Positions 26,057 to 33,377 of a stretch of 64,000 nucleotides of DNA are shown here, piece after piece (position 1 is the first letter of the stretch; every line of letters starts with the position of its first letter). The DNA lies in contig CAWGTU010000001.1 of assembly GCA_963825635.1 (NCBI GenBank), forward strand, positions 992,001 to 1,056,000, written 5' to 3'. Position numbers and translations under genes: made by a program. Origin of the DNA: JAOUEA01 sp963825635. Lineage in GTDB: Bacteria; Actinomycetota; UBA4738; HRBIN12. The notes beneath the pieces are model-generated. The model worked only from the letters and a program-made list of their open reading frames with translations. It made no database searches and was not told where the DNA came from.

Positions 26057-27700
26057 ATGAGCGACGCGAACGACCCGGTGAAACCCCCGCGCCAAGACCG
26101 CTCGCACACGTCGCTGTCGGGCGAGTCGGTCCCCGCGCTCGTCGGCCCTGTGCACGACCCTCCTCGCGACGACGACGCCGTGCTCGGGTTGCCGGGATCC
26201 CCGCCGTACACGCGCGGCGTCTACCCCTCGATGTACCGGGGCCGAGTCTGGACGATGCGCCAGTTCGCCGGCTTCGGCACCCCCGAGGAAACCAACGCTC
26301 GGTACCGCTTCCTGCTCGACCAGGGACAGGGCGGGCTGAGCGTCGCGTTCGACATGCCCACCCTGATGGGGCTGGACTCCGACGACGCGCGCAGCGAGGG
26401 CGAGGTCGGGCGGTGCGGCGTGGCCACCGACTCCCTCGACGACTTCGAGGCGCTCTTCGACGGCATCCCGCTCGGCGACATCACGACCTCGATGACGATC
26501 AGCGGGCCCGCGCCGATCGCGTTCGCGTTTTTCCTCGCGACGGCAGAGCGGCAGGGGGTGGCGTGGGAACAGCTCGGCGGCACGCTGCAGACCGACATCC
26601 TCAAGGAGTACATCGCGCAGAAGGAGTGGCTCTTCCCGCCGCGCCCTCACCTGAGGCTGATCGGTGACCTGATGACGTTCTGCGCCGCGCGCGTGCCGAG
26701 GTTCCATCCGATCAGCGTGAGCGGCTACCACATCAGGGAGGCGGGGGCGACCGCGGCGCAGGAGCTCGCGTTCACGTTGGCCGACGGCTTCGCCTACGTC
26801 GAGCTCGGCCTGGAGCGCGGCCTCGACCCCACGGTGTTCGTGCCGGGGCTGTCGTTCTTCTTCAACAGCCATATCGACCTGCTGGAGGAGCTCGGCAAGT
26901 TCCGAGCCGCCCGCCGCATCTGGGACCGCTGGCTCCGGCAGCGTTACGGGGTCTCGGATGCCGATGCCCGACGTCTGCGGTTTCACACGCAGACCGCAGG
27001 GGTGTCCAACACGGCACAGCAGCCGATGAACAACGTCGTCCGCACGGCTCTGGAGGCGCTCACCGCCGTGCTCGGCGGCACGCAGTCGCTGCACACGAAC
27101 GCGCTCGACGAGGTGCTGGCGCTGCCCACGGAACATGCCGCACGCCTCGCGCTGCGGACCCAGCAGGTGATCGCATTCGAGAGCGGGATCGCCGACGTCG
27201 CCGATCCGCTCGGCGGCTCGTACGTCGTGGAACGCGCGACCGACGAGATCGAGGCGAGCGCCGAGGCGCTGTTCGCACACATCGACGAGATGGGCGAGGG
27301 ATCGATGCTCGAGGGTGTGCTCGCGGGCATCGAGCGAGGGTGGTTCCAGCGGTTGATCGCCGAGGCCGCGTTCGAGGAGCAGCGCAGGCTCGAGTCCGGC
27401 GACCTCGTGAAGATCGGCGTCAACGCGTTCGTGGACGCCGCCGCGCCGAGCGTCGACACCCTGGTGATCGGACCCGAGGCCGAGGCGTCCCAGCGGGCTG
27501 CGGTCGCCGTGACCCGCTCGCAGCGCGATCGGGCCGCGGCCGACGGGGCGCTCGCCGGGCTCGTCTCCGCCGCGGCCACCGACGAGGTCGACCTGATCGA
27601 GCCGCTGATCGCGTGCGCTCGCGCGCGGTGTACCGAGGGCGAGATCGTGCGCGCCCTCATCGGCGTGTTCGGCGACTACCGAGAGACTCCCCGGTTCTGA
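26057..27700 (+). CDS. icmA: B12-dependent acyl-CoA mutase large subunit, isobutyryl-CoA-mutase type
   Basis: 547 aa, ATG behind GGAGGTCCG. A TIM-barrel mutase core, ending without the DxHxxG B12-binding domain, which must come from a separate small subunit not present in this window. The active-site His225 (ISVSGYHIREAG) is kept. Two specificity residues differ from methylmalonyl-CoA mutase (P. shermanii numbering): Tyr89 is Phe70 (RQFAGF) and the carboxylate-binding Arg207 is Gln188 (EYIAQKEW). Phe plus Gln is the isobutyryl-CoA mutase pattern, so the carbon-skeleton substrate probably lacks the free carboxylate. Often mis-annotated as methylmalonyl-CoA mutase. Confidence 0.88.
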   Translation: MSDANDPVKPPRQDRSHTSLSGESVPALVGPVHDPPRDDDAVLGLPGSPPYTRGVYPSMYRGRVWTMRQFAGFGTPEETNARYRFLLDQGQGGLSVAFDMPTLMGLDSDDARSEGEVGRCGVATDSLDDFEALFDGIPLGDITTSMTISGPAPIAFAFFLATAERQGVAWEQLGGTLQTDILKEYIAQKEWLFPPRPHLRLIGDLMTFCAARVPRFHPISVSGYHIREAGATAAQELAFTLADGFAYVELGLERGLDPTVFVPGLSFFFNSHIDLLEELGKFRAARRIWDRWLRQRYGVSDADARRLRFHTQTAGVSNTAQQPMNNVVRTALEALTAVLGGTQSLHTNALDEVLALPTEHAARLALRTQQVIAFESGIADVADPLGGSYVVERATDEIEASAEALFAHIDEMGEGSMLEGVLAGIERGWFQRLIAEAAFEEQRRLESGDLVKIGVNAFVDAAAPSVDTLVIGPEAEASQRAAVAVTRSQRDRAAADGALAGLVSAAATDEVDLIEPLIACARARCTEGEIVRALIGVFGDYRETPRF

Positions 27701-27735
27701 TCCCACTCCGGCAGCTGTGCACCTGTCCGTCAGCC

Positions 27736-27765
27736 TTGACGGACACGGCGATCCCTCGGTAGCCT
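27736..27765 (+). promoter_or_regulatory. Promoter of the cobalt/nickel transport operon
   Basis: TTGACG (27736-27741), 18-nt spacer, TAGCCT (27760-27765). The start codon is 78 nt downstream, so unlike most genes here this one has a real leader, which contains the palindrome at 27788. Confidence 0.7.
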
Positions 27766-27787
27766 CGAGCTGGCTTCATGCAGCACG

Positions 27788-27799
27788 TTGCAAGTGCAA
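27788..27799 (+). promoter_or_regulatory. Fur-family operator in the cbiM leader
   Basis: TTGCAAGTGCAA, a 5-2-5 palindrome placed about 20 nt downstream of the predicted transcription start. The same palindrome is in front of the fur-family gene at 30924-30935. Confidence 0.6.
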
Positions 27800-27842
27800 T
27801 GTCACGGATGTACGCGTTCATGCAGATGTGAGAGGAGCATCG

Positions 27843-28535
27843 GTGCACGTTCCTGATGGGTTCCTAAGCGCCGGCGTCTCGGTCGCGACCGGGGTGGCCT
27901 CGGCCGGTGGCATCGGCTACTCCTTGGTGCGGGCCAAGGAGTCGCTCTCGGATCGCCTCGCGCCGATGGCGGGACTCGTCGCGGCCTTCGTCTTCGCGGT
28001 GCAGATGCTGAACTTCCCTGTCGCCGCGGGCACGAGTGGACACCTGCTGGGCGGAGCGCTCGCGTGCATCATGGTCGGTCCGTGGGCCGGCACGATCGCG
28101 GTCGCCATCGTGCTCGTGGTGCAGGCGCTCCTCTTCGCCGACGGGGGCCTGACGGCGCTCGGCACCAACATCCTGCTGATCGCCATCATCCCCGGATGGA
28201 GCGGCCTCGCGATCTTCTTCGGCATCAGGAAGTTCCTGCCGGCCGGTCGAGGATCGGTCGTCTCGGCCTCGTTCGTCGCCGCCCTCCTCTCCGTCGTGAT
28301 CGCCGCGTTCGCGTTCGTGCTCCTGTACGCGATCGGAGGCAGCGGTAACGCGCCCGTGAGCACGGTGCTGGCCGCGATGCTGAGCGTGCACTTCCTCGTG
28401 GGTATCGGCGAGGGACTGATCACCGCGATGACGGTCGGCGCGGTCGTCGCCGTCCGGCCCGACCTCGTCTACGGGGCGCTGGACCTGATGCCCGAGCTCC
28501 AGCTCGGTTCCGACGTGGCGGTGGGGAGGTCGTGA
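27843..28535 (+). CDS. cbiM: ECF-type cobalt/nickel transporter substrate-binding membrane protein
   Basis: 230 aa, GTG start with GAGAGGAG upstream. The start is fixed by the family N-terminus M-H-V-P-D-G-F-L, where the second-residue His and the N-terminal amine bind Co2+/Ni2+. About six to seven membrane helices follow. CbiM is the S-component of the group I ECF importer CbiMNQO. Nickel (NikM) and cobalt (CbiM) versions cannot be separated by eye, but the adjacent B12 enzyme favours cobalt. The stop lies 2 nt before the favoured start of the next gene. Confidence 0.9.
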   Translation: MHVPDGFLSAGVSVATGVASAGGIGYSLVRAKESLSDRLAPMAGLVAAFVFAVQMLNFPVAAGTSGHLLGGALACIMVGPWAGTIAVAIVLVVQALLFADGGLTALGTNILLIAIIPGWSGLAIFFGIRKFLPAGRGSVVSASFVAALLSVVIAAFAFVLLYAIGGSGNAPVSTVLAAMLSVHFLVGIGEGLITAMTVGAVVAVRPDLVYGALDLMPELQLGSDVAVGRS

Positions 28536-28537
28536 CG

Positions 28538-28891
28538 ATGACGGCGACGCGCAGAGGCCTCGCGGCGATCGTGATCGGGGGGTTGATCGTGGCGCTCGGC
28601 CTTGCGTTCCTGGTGAGCCCCCTGGCGAGCTCGAGCCCCGACGGCCTGGAGAGGGTCGCCACCGACGAGGGGTTCATCGACACCGCCGAGGATCACGATC
28701 TGGCCGACAGCCCGTTGGCGGACTACGGGGTCGACGGCATGGAGGACGAATCGCTCAGCACCGGTCTTGCCGGCATCGTCGGCGTCGCGATCACGTTCGG
28801 TCTCGCCCTCCTGCTCTTCGGGATCTTCCACGCCCGTCGCCCGAAGGCCGACGGCACACCGCAGACGCGGGCGTCGGCCACGGCCGGCTGA
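28538..28891 (+). CDS. cbiN: CbiN-like PDGLE-domain membrane protein
   Basis: 117 aa from the ATG with GGGAGG 8 nt upstream. The GTG at 28532, overlapping the cbiM stop, is the alternative. Two membrane helices (about 8-28 and 77-97) flank an external loop with the eponymous PDGLE motif at 34-38. This takes the CbiN role, the small subunit needed with CbiM for metal uptake. Confidence 0.82.
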   Translation: MTATRRGLAAIVIGGLIVALGLAFLVSPLASSSPDGLERVATDEGFIDTAEDHDLADSPLADYGVDGMEDESLSTGLAGIVGVAITFGLALLLFGIFHARRPKADGTPQTRASATAG

Positions 28892-28904
28892 GCACGAGAA
28901 GCTC

Positions 28905-29672
28905 GTGAGCGGCAGCCACGCGCACGCGCTCTACTTCCACGGCCACAGCGCCGTGCACCGGCTGGCGCCGGAGACGAAGCTCGTCGCGCAGTTCCTCTTC
29001 GTGTTGATCGTCGTGGCCACCCCTCGGGAGGCGTTCTGGGCCTTCGGGCTCTATGCGGCCCTGGTGCTCCTCGCCGCAGCGTGGGCGTCGATCCCGGCGA
29101 CGTTCCTGCTGCGCCGCCTCGCGATCGAGATCCCGTTCGTCGCCTTCGCGTTCTTCCTGCCGTTCGTGGGCCAGGGCGAACGCGTCGACGTGCTCGGCGT
29201 CTCGCTCTCGATCGAGGGGCTCTGGGGGGCGTGGAACATCCTCGCGAAGGCCACGATCGGGGTGCTCGCGAGCTCGTTGCTGGCGGCGACCACGACGATG
29301 GCGGAGTTCCTCACCGGGTTCGACCGGCTGCGCGTACCGAGGGCGTTCACGTCGATCGCCTCCTTCATGGTGCGCTACATGGACGTGATCGCCGACGATA
29401 TGCGCCGCATGCGGATCGCCCGTCAATCGCGAGGGTTCGAAGGTCGGTGGATCTGGCAGACGAAGGCGATCGGGCAGAGCGCAGGGGCGCTCTTCATCCG
29501 GGCGTACGAGCGCGGCGAGCGGGTCCACCTCGCGATGCTCTCGCGCGGGTACTCGGGCTCGATGCCGGAGATGGGCGAGGTGCACGCCACGACCCGGCAG
29601 TGGCTCACGGCGTCGGTCCTGCCGATCGCGGCGCTGCCGGTCTGCGCGATCGCCTGGGCGCAGCAGGCATGA
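28905..29672 (+). CDS. cbiQ: ECF cobalt transporter transmembrane subunit
   Basis: 255 aa, GTG start. Several N-terminal helices, then the coupling region with two short Ala/Arg-rich motifs typical of EcfT proteins (ADDMRRMRIARQSRGF and MLSRGYSG). It transmits ATP-driven motion to CbiM. The stop overlaps the cbiO start. Confidence 0.88.
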   Translation: MSGSHAHALYFHGHSAVHRLAPETKLVAQFLFVLIVVATPREAFWAFGLYAALVLLAAAWASIPATFLLRRLAIEIPFVAFAFFLPFVGQGERVDVLGVSLSIEGLWGAWNILAKATIGVLASSLLAATTTMAEFLTGFDRLRVPRAFTSIASFMVRYMDVIADDMRRMRIARQSRGFEGRWIWQTKAIGQSAGALFIRAYERGERVHLAMLSRGYSGSMPEMGEVHATTRQWLTASVLPIAALPVCAIAWAQQA

Positions 29673-30466
29673 CCGAGACGAGGGAACCCGTGACCGGACC
29701 CGCCCTGGAGGTCAGGGACCTGGCGTTCGCCTATCCGGGCGGGACTCAGGCGCTGTTCGGTGTGGATCTCGCGATCGGGACCGGTGAGCGGGTGGCCCTG
29801 CTCGGCCCCAACGGGGCCGGGAAGACCACGCTCGTGCTGCACCTGAACGGGGTGCACGCGGCGCAGGCCGGATCGGTGCGCGTGGGGGGGCTGCCGGTCG
29901 TGAAGGAACACCTCCAGGAGGTGCGCCGCCGGGTGGGCATCGTGTTCCAGGATCCCGACGATCAACTCTTCATGCCCACGGTCCGCGACGACGTCGCGTT
30001 CGGGCCCGCGAACCTCGGCCTCCGCGGCGACGAGCTCGAGGAGCGGGTCGTGCAGGCGCTCACGGCGGTCGGCATGGAGGCCTTCGCCGATCGCGCGCCC
30101 CATCACCTCAGCTTCGGGCAGCGCCGCCGCGTCTCCGTGGCGACGGTGCTCGCGATGCGCCCCCAGATCCTCGTGCTCGACGAGCCCTCGTCGAACCTCG
30201 ACCCGGCGAGCCGCCGCGAGCTCGCCGATATCCTGCGCTCGCTCGACATCACGATGCTGATGGTGACCCACGACCTGCCGTACGCCCTCGAGCTCTGCCC
30301 TCGGTCGCTCGTGATGAACGGCGGGCGGATCGTGGCCGACGGTCCCACGGCCCAGATCCTCGCCGACGAGGCACTGATGGCGGCGAACCGTCTCGAGCTG
30401 CCGTTCGGGTTCTTCCCGGCGCAGGCGGAAGCGGAGCGCGCCGGCCGCGACGCGCGTCGGCCCTAG
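29669..30466 (+). CDS. cbiO: ECF cobalt transporter ATPase
   Basis: 265 aa, ATG overlapping the cbiQ stop. Walker A GPNGAGKTT, Q-loop VFQDPDDQLF (typical of EcfA/CbiO), signature LSFGQRRR, Walker B ILVLDEPSSNLD and switch His VTHDL. A single ATPase, probably a homodimer. Its TAG stop shares the palindrome CTAG with the stop of the converging fur gene. Confidence 0.93.
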   Translation: MTETREPVTGPALEVRDLAFAYPGGTQALFGVDLAIGTGERVALLGPNGAGKTTLVLHLNGVHAAQAGSVRVGGLPVVKEHLQEVRRRVGIVFQDPDDQLFMPTVRDDVAFGPANLGLRGDELEERVVQALTAVGMEAFADRAPHHLSFGQRRRVSVATVLAMRPQILVLDEPSSNLDPASRRELADILRSLDITMLMVTHDLPYALELCPRSLVMNGGRIVADGPTAQILADEALMAANRLELPFGFFPAQAEAERAGRDARRP

Positions 30467-30903
30467 CCGGCCTTCGTGGCACAGGCCTCGCAGCGCCCCG
30501 TGATGGCGAAGTGGGTGAGGTCGGCCTCGAACCCGTGGTGGCGGCGGATCAGATCCTGCAGCGCATGCGCCTCGTCGAGCGAGAGCGGGTCGTCCTTGCC
30601 GCATCGCCCGCACGTCAGGTGCACATGCTCCGATTCCTCGGTCTTGTGGTACTCCGCCCCTGTCTCGAGATGGGAATGCGAGAGCACGCCCACCTCTTCG
30701 AGCAGGGTGAGGGTGCGATAGACGGTCGAGGCGTTCACGCCTGGCATCTCGCCCTGCACCGTGCGGGCGATCACGCTCGGGGAGATGTGGCCCTGCGTGC
30801 GCATCACCTCGGTCACGATCGCACGTCGCTGGGGGGTCATCCGCAGACCCCTCGAGCGCAGCTGATCCATCACGTCGGCGTAATCGTGTCCCGTCCGTTC
30901 CAC
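30463..30903 (-). CDS. Fur-family metalloregulator
   Basis: 146 aa, GTG start at 30903. Winged helix in the first 85 residues (RMTPQRRAIVTEVMR, NASTVYRTLTLLEEVG), then a metal-sensing domain with His/Cys clusters (EYHKTEESEHVHLTCGRCG) and a second CxxC (CEAC), together the structural zinc site. Fur, Zur and Nur cannot be told apart by sequence alone. Its neighbourhood (Co/Ni importer, B12 mutase) and the shared TTGCA-N2-TGCAA palindrome suggest a cobalt or nickel sensor, comparable to Nur of streptomycetes, whose box also uses TTGCAA halves. Predicted to be autoregulated. Confidence 0.9.
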   Translation of the reverse strand: MERTGHDYADVMDQLRSRGLRMTPQRRAIVTEVMRTQGHISPSVIARTVQGEMPGVNASTVYRTLTLLEEVGVLSHSHLETGAEYHKTEESEHVHLTCGRCGKDDPLSLDEAHALQDLIRRHHGFEADLTHFAITGRCEACATKAG

Positions 30904-30909
30904 GCGCTG

Positions 30910-30915
30910 ATGGTA
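30910..30915 (-). promoter_or_regulatory. -10 element of the fur-family gene (leaderless)
   Basis: On the minus strand TACCAT, 6 nt before the GTG at 30903. Confidence 0.55.
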
Positions 30916-30923
30916 GCAGGGCG

Positions 30924-30953
30924 TTGCAGGTGCAACGACCGTTGCAGGTGCCT
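30924..30953 (+). promoter_or_regulatory. Paired Fur-family operators in the fur/NmrA divergent promoter
   Basis: A perfect TTGCAGGTGCAA (30924-30935) and an imperfect copy TTGCAGGTGCCT (30942-30953), 18 nt apart start to start. The first lies just upstream of the fur -10, the second in the -35 region of the NmrA-like gene, so both directions could be repressed. Confidence 0.6.
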
Positions 30954-30968
30954 GGGGTGGCTACTCGG

Positions 30969-30974
30969 TAGCAT
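30969..30974 (+). promoter_or_regulatory. -10 element of the NmrA-like gene (leaderless)
   Basis: TAGCAT, 6 nt before the ATG at 30981. Confidence 0.55.
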
Positions 30975-30980
30975 CGCGCC

Positions 30981-31874
30981 ATGACGGTCATGGTCACCGG
31001 CGCCTCGGGGCCGGTCGGGCACGCCCTCGTGCCGTTGCTCGCGCGCAGGGACGAGGTGCGGGCCGCGATCCGCGACCCAGCGGCCGCGGAACCGCTCCGT
31101 GCGCTCGGGGCGAAGGTCACGCTCGGCCGGCTCGACGAGGCCGACGACCTCGCTGAGGTGCTGCGGGGGGTGTTCACGCTCGTCCACCTGGTCGGGGGGC
31201 CGGACCAGCCCGATGACCACGCTCTGTTCGATGCGAACCACGGGTCGACCGTGCGAGCCGTTGCCGCGGCTCGCGAGGCCGGAGTGAAGCGGATCGTGCT
31301 CGTCTCGGTGCCTGCCGCCTCACCCGAGTCGGCGGTGCCGTTCCTGAGGGCGAAGGGCCTCGCCGAGGAGGTCGTGGCCACATCGGGCCTGCAGTACGCG
31401 GTGATCCGCAGCGCTCCGGCCGTCGGCGCCGGGTCGCTCTGGTTCGTCGCCATGGTGGCCGGTGCGCTCCAGGCACCGCCGATCGCGTGGGGGTCAGGCC
31501 GACGATCGGTCGCCCCGGTGGCCGTCGGTGACCTGGCCGCGGCGATCGCGGTCGCCGACGACCTCGACGGGGATCTCGCGGGGACGTGGGCCCTCGAAGG
31601 CCCGGACATCGTGACGACCGACGACGTGCTTGCCGTGCTCGCCGGTCCCGGCGCTGCCGCCGAGCACCTCGAGGGCGAGGCCGCACGTTCCCGGCTCTCG
31701 ATCCTGCTCGGGCGCCAAGTGAGCATGCACGTGATCGATGCCCTGACCGCGCCCGGGCGAGCGGATGCGCCCGATGCCGCCGAGCGGTTCGGCCTCTCCT
31801 CGACGCCGTTCGGCGAGGCCGTGCGTGCGGCGCTCGCGTCCGTCGCGACAGCAGGCGCACGCCAGGGCCGATAG
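30981..31874 (+). CDS. NmrA-like NAD(P)-binding SDR protein
   Basis: 297 aa. The N-terminal Rossmann motif MVTGASGPVG and the overall pattern (RLDEADDLAEVLRGV, VKRIVLVSVPAA) match atypical short-chain dehydrogenases of the NmrA/HSCARG kind, which often sense NAD(P)H rather than catalyse. No YxxxK catalytic pair is evident. Shares a divergent, Fur-boxed promoter region with the regulator. Its TAG stop forms the start of the -10 of the following gene. Confidence 0.78.
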   Translation: MTVMVTGASGPVGHALVPLLARRDEVRAAIRDPAAAEPLRALGAKVTLGRLDEADDLAEVLRGVFTLVHLVGGPDQPDDHALFDANHGSTVRAVAAAREAGVKRIVLVSVPAASPESAVPFLRAKGLAEEVVATSGLQYAVIRSAPAVGAGSLWFVAMVAGALQAPPIAWGSGRRSVAPVAVGDLAAAIAVADDLDGDLAGTWALEGPDIVTTDDVLAVLAGPGAAAEHLEGEAARSRLSILLGRQVSMHVIDALTAPGRADAPDAAERFGLSSTPFGEAVRAALASVATAGARQGR

Positions 31875-31877
31875 CAT
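31872..31877 (+). promoter_or_regulatory. -10 element of the enoyl-CoA hydratase gene
   Basis: TAGCAT, 10 nt before the ATG at 31888. The first three bases are the stop codon of the upstream gene. Confidence 0.5.
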
Positions 31878-31887
31878 CGCCGCCACG

Positions 31888-32658
31888 ATGAGCGAGTACG
31901 TCAGCCTCGAGGTGGACGACGGTGTCGGCGTGATCCGCATCGACCGCCCACCGGCGAACGCGATCGATCTGCGGCTCGCCACGGAACTGCTGCAGGCGAT
32001 CCACGACGCCGCAGGGCGCGACGATGTCGGCTCGCTCGTGCTGTGGGGGGGCGAGCGCATCTTCGCCGCGGGCGCCGACATCAAGGCGATGGTGGAGTGG
32101 GGTCCCGACGAGGTGCGTCCGAGCGTCGACGCGCTCGGCGCGGCCTGCGACCTGCTCGAGGAGATCCCTCCGATCTCGATCGCGGCGATCAACGGCTTCG
32201 CGCTCGGTGGGGGGCTCGAGCTCGCGCTCGGGGCGGACCTGCGTTTCCTGGCCGACGACGCGACCGTGGGGCAGCCCGAGATCAAGCTCGGAGTGATCCC
32301 GGGGGCGGGAGGCACGCAACGACTCACGCATCTGATCGGCCCGGGCAGCGCTCGCGATCTCGTGTACTCGGGGCGTCTCGTGCGAGCCGACGAGGCCCTC
32401 CGCCTCGGCATCGCCGATCGCGTGGTCCCGGCGGCCGAGGTGCTCCAGACGGCGGTGGAGGCCGCTCGGGGGTTCGCCAGGGGCCCGCGGCAGGCGTTCG
32501 CGGCCGCCAAGGCGGCGATCGCCGCGGCCGTCGCCTCGCCCGGTCCGGAGGGCATCGCGCAGGAGCGTCGCCTCTTCCTGGAGCTGTTCGGCAGCGCCGA
32601 CCAGCGCGAAGGCATGCGGGCATTCCTGGAGAAGCGCGATCCCGACTTCGGCTCCTGA
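31888..32658 (+). CDS. Enoyl-CoA hydratase/isomerase family protein
   Basis: 256 aa crotonase fold. Oxyanion-hole segment IFAAGADIKAM, and both catalytic glutamates of true hydratases are present: ALGGGLELAL (Glu144 in rat numbering) and QPEIKLGVIPGAGGTQRL (Glu164). It should hydrate trans-2-enoyl-CoA in fatty-acid or branched-chain acyl-CoA breakdown, which would feed the acyl-CoA mutase encoded 5 kb upstream. Chain-length preference unknown. Confidence 0.92.
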   Translation: MSEYVSLEVDDGVGVIRIDRPPANAIDLRLATELLQAIHDAAGRDDVGSLVLWGGERIFAAGADIKAMVEWGPDEVRPSVDALGAACDLLEEIPPISIAAINGFALGGGLELALGADLRFLADDATVGQPEIKLGVIPGAGGTQRLTHLIGPGSARDLVYSGRLVRADEALRLGIADRVVPAAEVLQTAVEAARGFARGPRQAFAAAKAAIAAAVASPGPEGIAQERRLFLELFGSADQREGMRAFLEKRDPDFGS

Positions 32659-32661
32659 CCC

Positions 32662-32701
32662 CTGCATCGGTTCGAGGGGCCCAGGGCCCGAACCTATGCA
32701 G
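32662..32701 (+). terminator. Long hairpin after the enoyl-CoA hydratase gene
   Basis: 13-bp arms 32662-32674 and 32689-32701 (12 of 13 positions pair), loop 32675-32688. It begins 4 nt after the stop. No T-run follows. Confidence 0.6.
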
Positions 32702-32721
32702 TCACACGTCGTTCACCTCGT

Positions 32722-32747
32722 GGAATGAACCGATGCCGCCCGCCGTT
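32722..32747 (+). promoter_or_regulatory. ECF-sigma (SigR/SigH-like) promoter
   Basis: GGAAT (32722-32726), 18-nt spacer, GTT (32745-32747), the layout known for thiol-stress sigma SigR of Streptomyces and SigH of mycobacteria. A perfect small repeat CGTTC-GAA-GAACG overlaps the -10, and GGGACCG/CGGTCCC (32765-32795) could fold in the leader. Confidence 0.45.
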
Positions 32748-32807
32748 CGAAGAACGTGCAAAGCGGGACCGACACTCGAGCCGTCCGCCGGTCCCGTCCG
32801 AAAGGAT

Positions 32808-33020
32808 GTGAACGACGTGGCAGAGGAGAGGTACCGGGGAGCATCGGTCCGGACGCTCCCGCGTCCGAACCGGCAGTACGCGGGCGACCGCGTCTGCGCC
32901 GAGCGAGGGTGTGAGACGAAGCTCTCGCGCTACAACAAGTGGCAGTTCTGCTGGCAGCACGAACCCGTGCACAGTTACGTTCCTCGCGGCAAGCGCAAGA
33001 GCAGGAAGGCCGCCGCCTGA
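32808..33020 (+). CDS. Small Cys/His (zinc-knuckle-like) basic protein
   Basis: 70 aa from GTG 32808. GTG 32817 (67 aa) has better spacing from AAAGGA. The core C-x4-C-x12-C-x2-H (CAERGC ... FCWQH) with the words LSRYN in between is a putative single zinc site seen in many small actinobacterial proteins of unknown role. The C-terminus is Lys/Arg-rich (PRGKRKSRKAAA), suggesting nucleic-acid contact. A redox-sensitive Cys site would fit the SigR-like promoter upstream. Followed by an excellent terminator. Confidence 0.7.
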   Translation: MNDVAEERYRGASVRTLPRPNRQYAGDRVCAERGCETKLSRYNKWQFCWQHEPVHSYVPRGKRKSRKAAA

Positions 33021-33048
33021 CACCCACACCGACGATCCGAACAGTCCA

Positions 33049-33076
33049 CGAGGCCCTCCTTCGGGAGGGCCTCGTT
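33049..33076 (+). terminator. Intrinsic terminator with TTCG tetraloop
   Basis: 12-bp stem (arms 33049-33060 and 33065-33076) closed by TTCG, followed by TCCGTTG. It ends the small zinc-protein transcript. Confidence 0.85.
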
Positions 33077-33179
33077 CCGTTGCCGGGTCGGCCGTCGAGG
33101 GTCCGTCTGCCCGATTCAAGGTAGGGACGGGGGGTGCCGACACTGGGTGAGACCGCTCCCCCCGAGCGCGACAACCTCT

Positions 33180-33359
33180 ATGACGAACGAGACCGCCGAG
33201 CCTCCTGCGATGCGCGAGGGCGCCTGCCCGTACTGCGAGCGAACCGTGCTCGTCTACGAGGAGCCGCCCCGCTGTCCGCTCTGCGCCTGCCCCCTGGACG
33301 AGCACGGCGTTCGTCCCTTCCTCTTCCCGGGCGAGAGGGCTCCGGTCGATCCGGAGTAG
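33180..33359 (+). CDS. Small zinc-ribbon protein
   Basis: 59 aa. Two CxxC knuckles, CPYC (residues 17-20) and CPLC (33-36), spaced 12 apart, form a rubredoxin-like ribbon, and a third Cys lies in CACPLDEHG. No enzymatic domain. It ends 18 nt before the converging pabBC gene. ATG start, but no good Shine-Dalgarno, so start is uncertain. Confidence 0.65.
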   Translation: MTNETAEPPAMREGACPYCERTVLVYEEPPRCPLCACPLDEHGVRPFLFPGERAPVDPE

Positions 33360-33377
33360 CCGGCGCGAGCTCGGCGC

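Noticed and set aside
27701..27842. Cobalamin riboswitch before cbiM
   Set aside because: The leader is only about 70 nt long and shows no B12-box-like sequence. Protein control through the palindrome explains it better.
32808..33359. Toxin-antitoxin pair of two tiny genes
   Set aside because: The two small proteins are separated by a strong terminator and both are zinc-site proteins with no toxin or antitoxin features.
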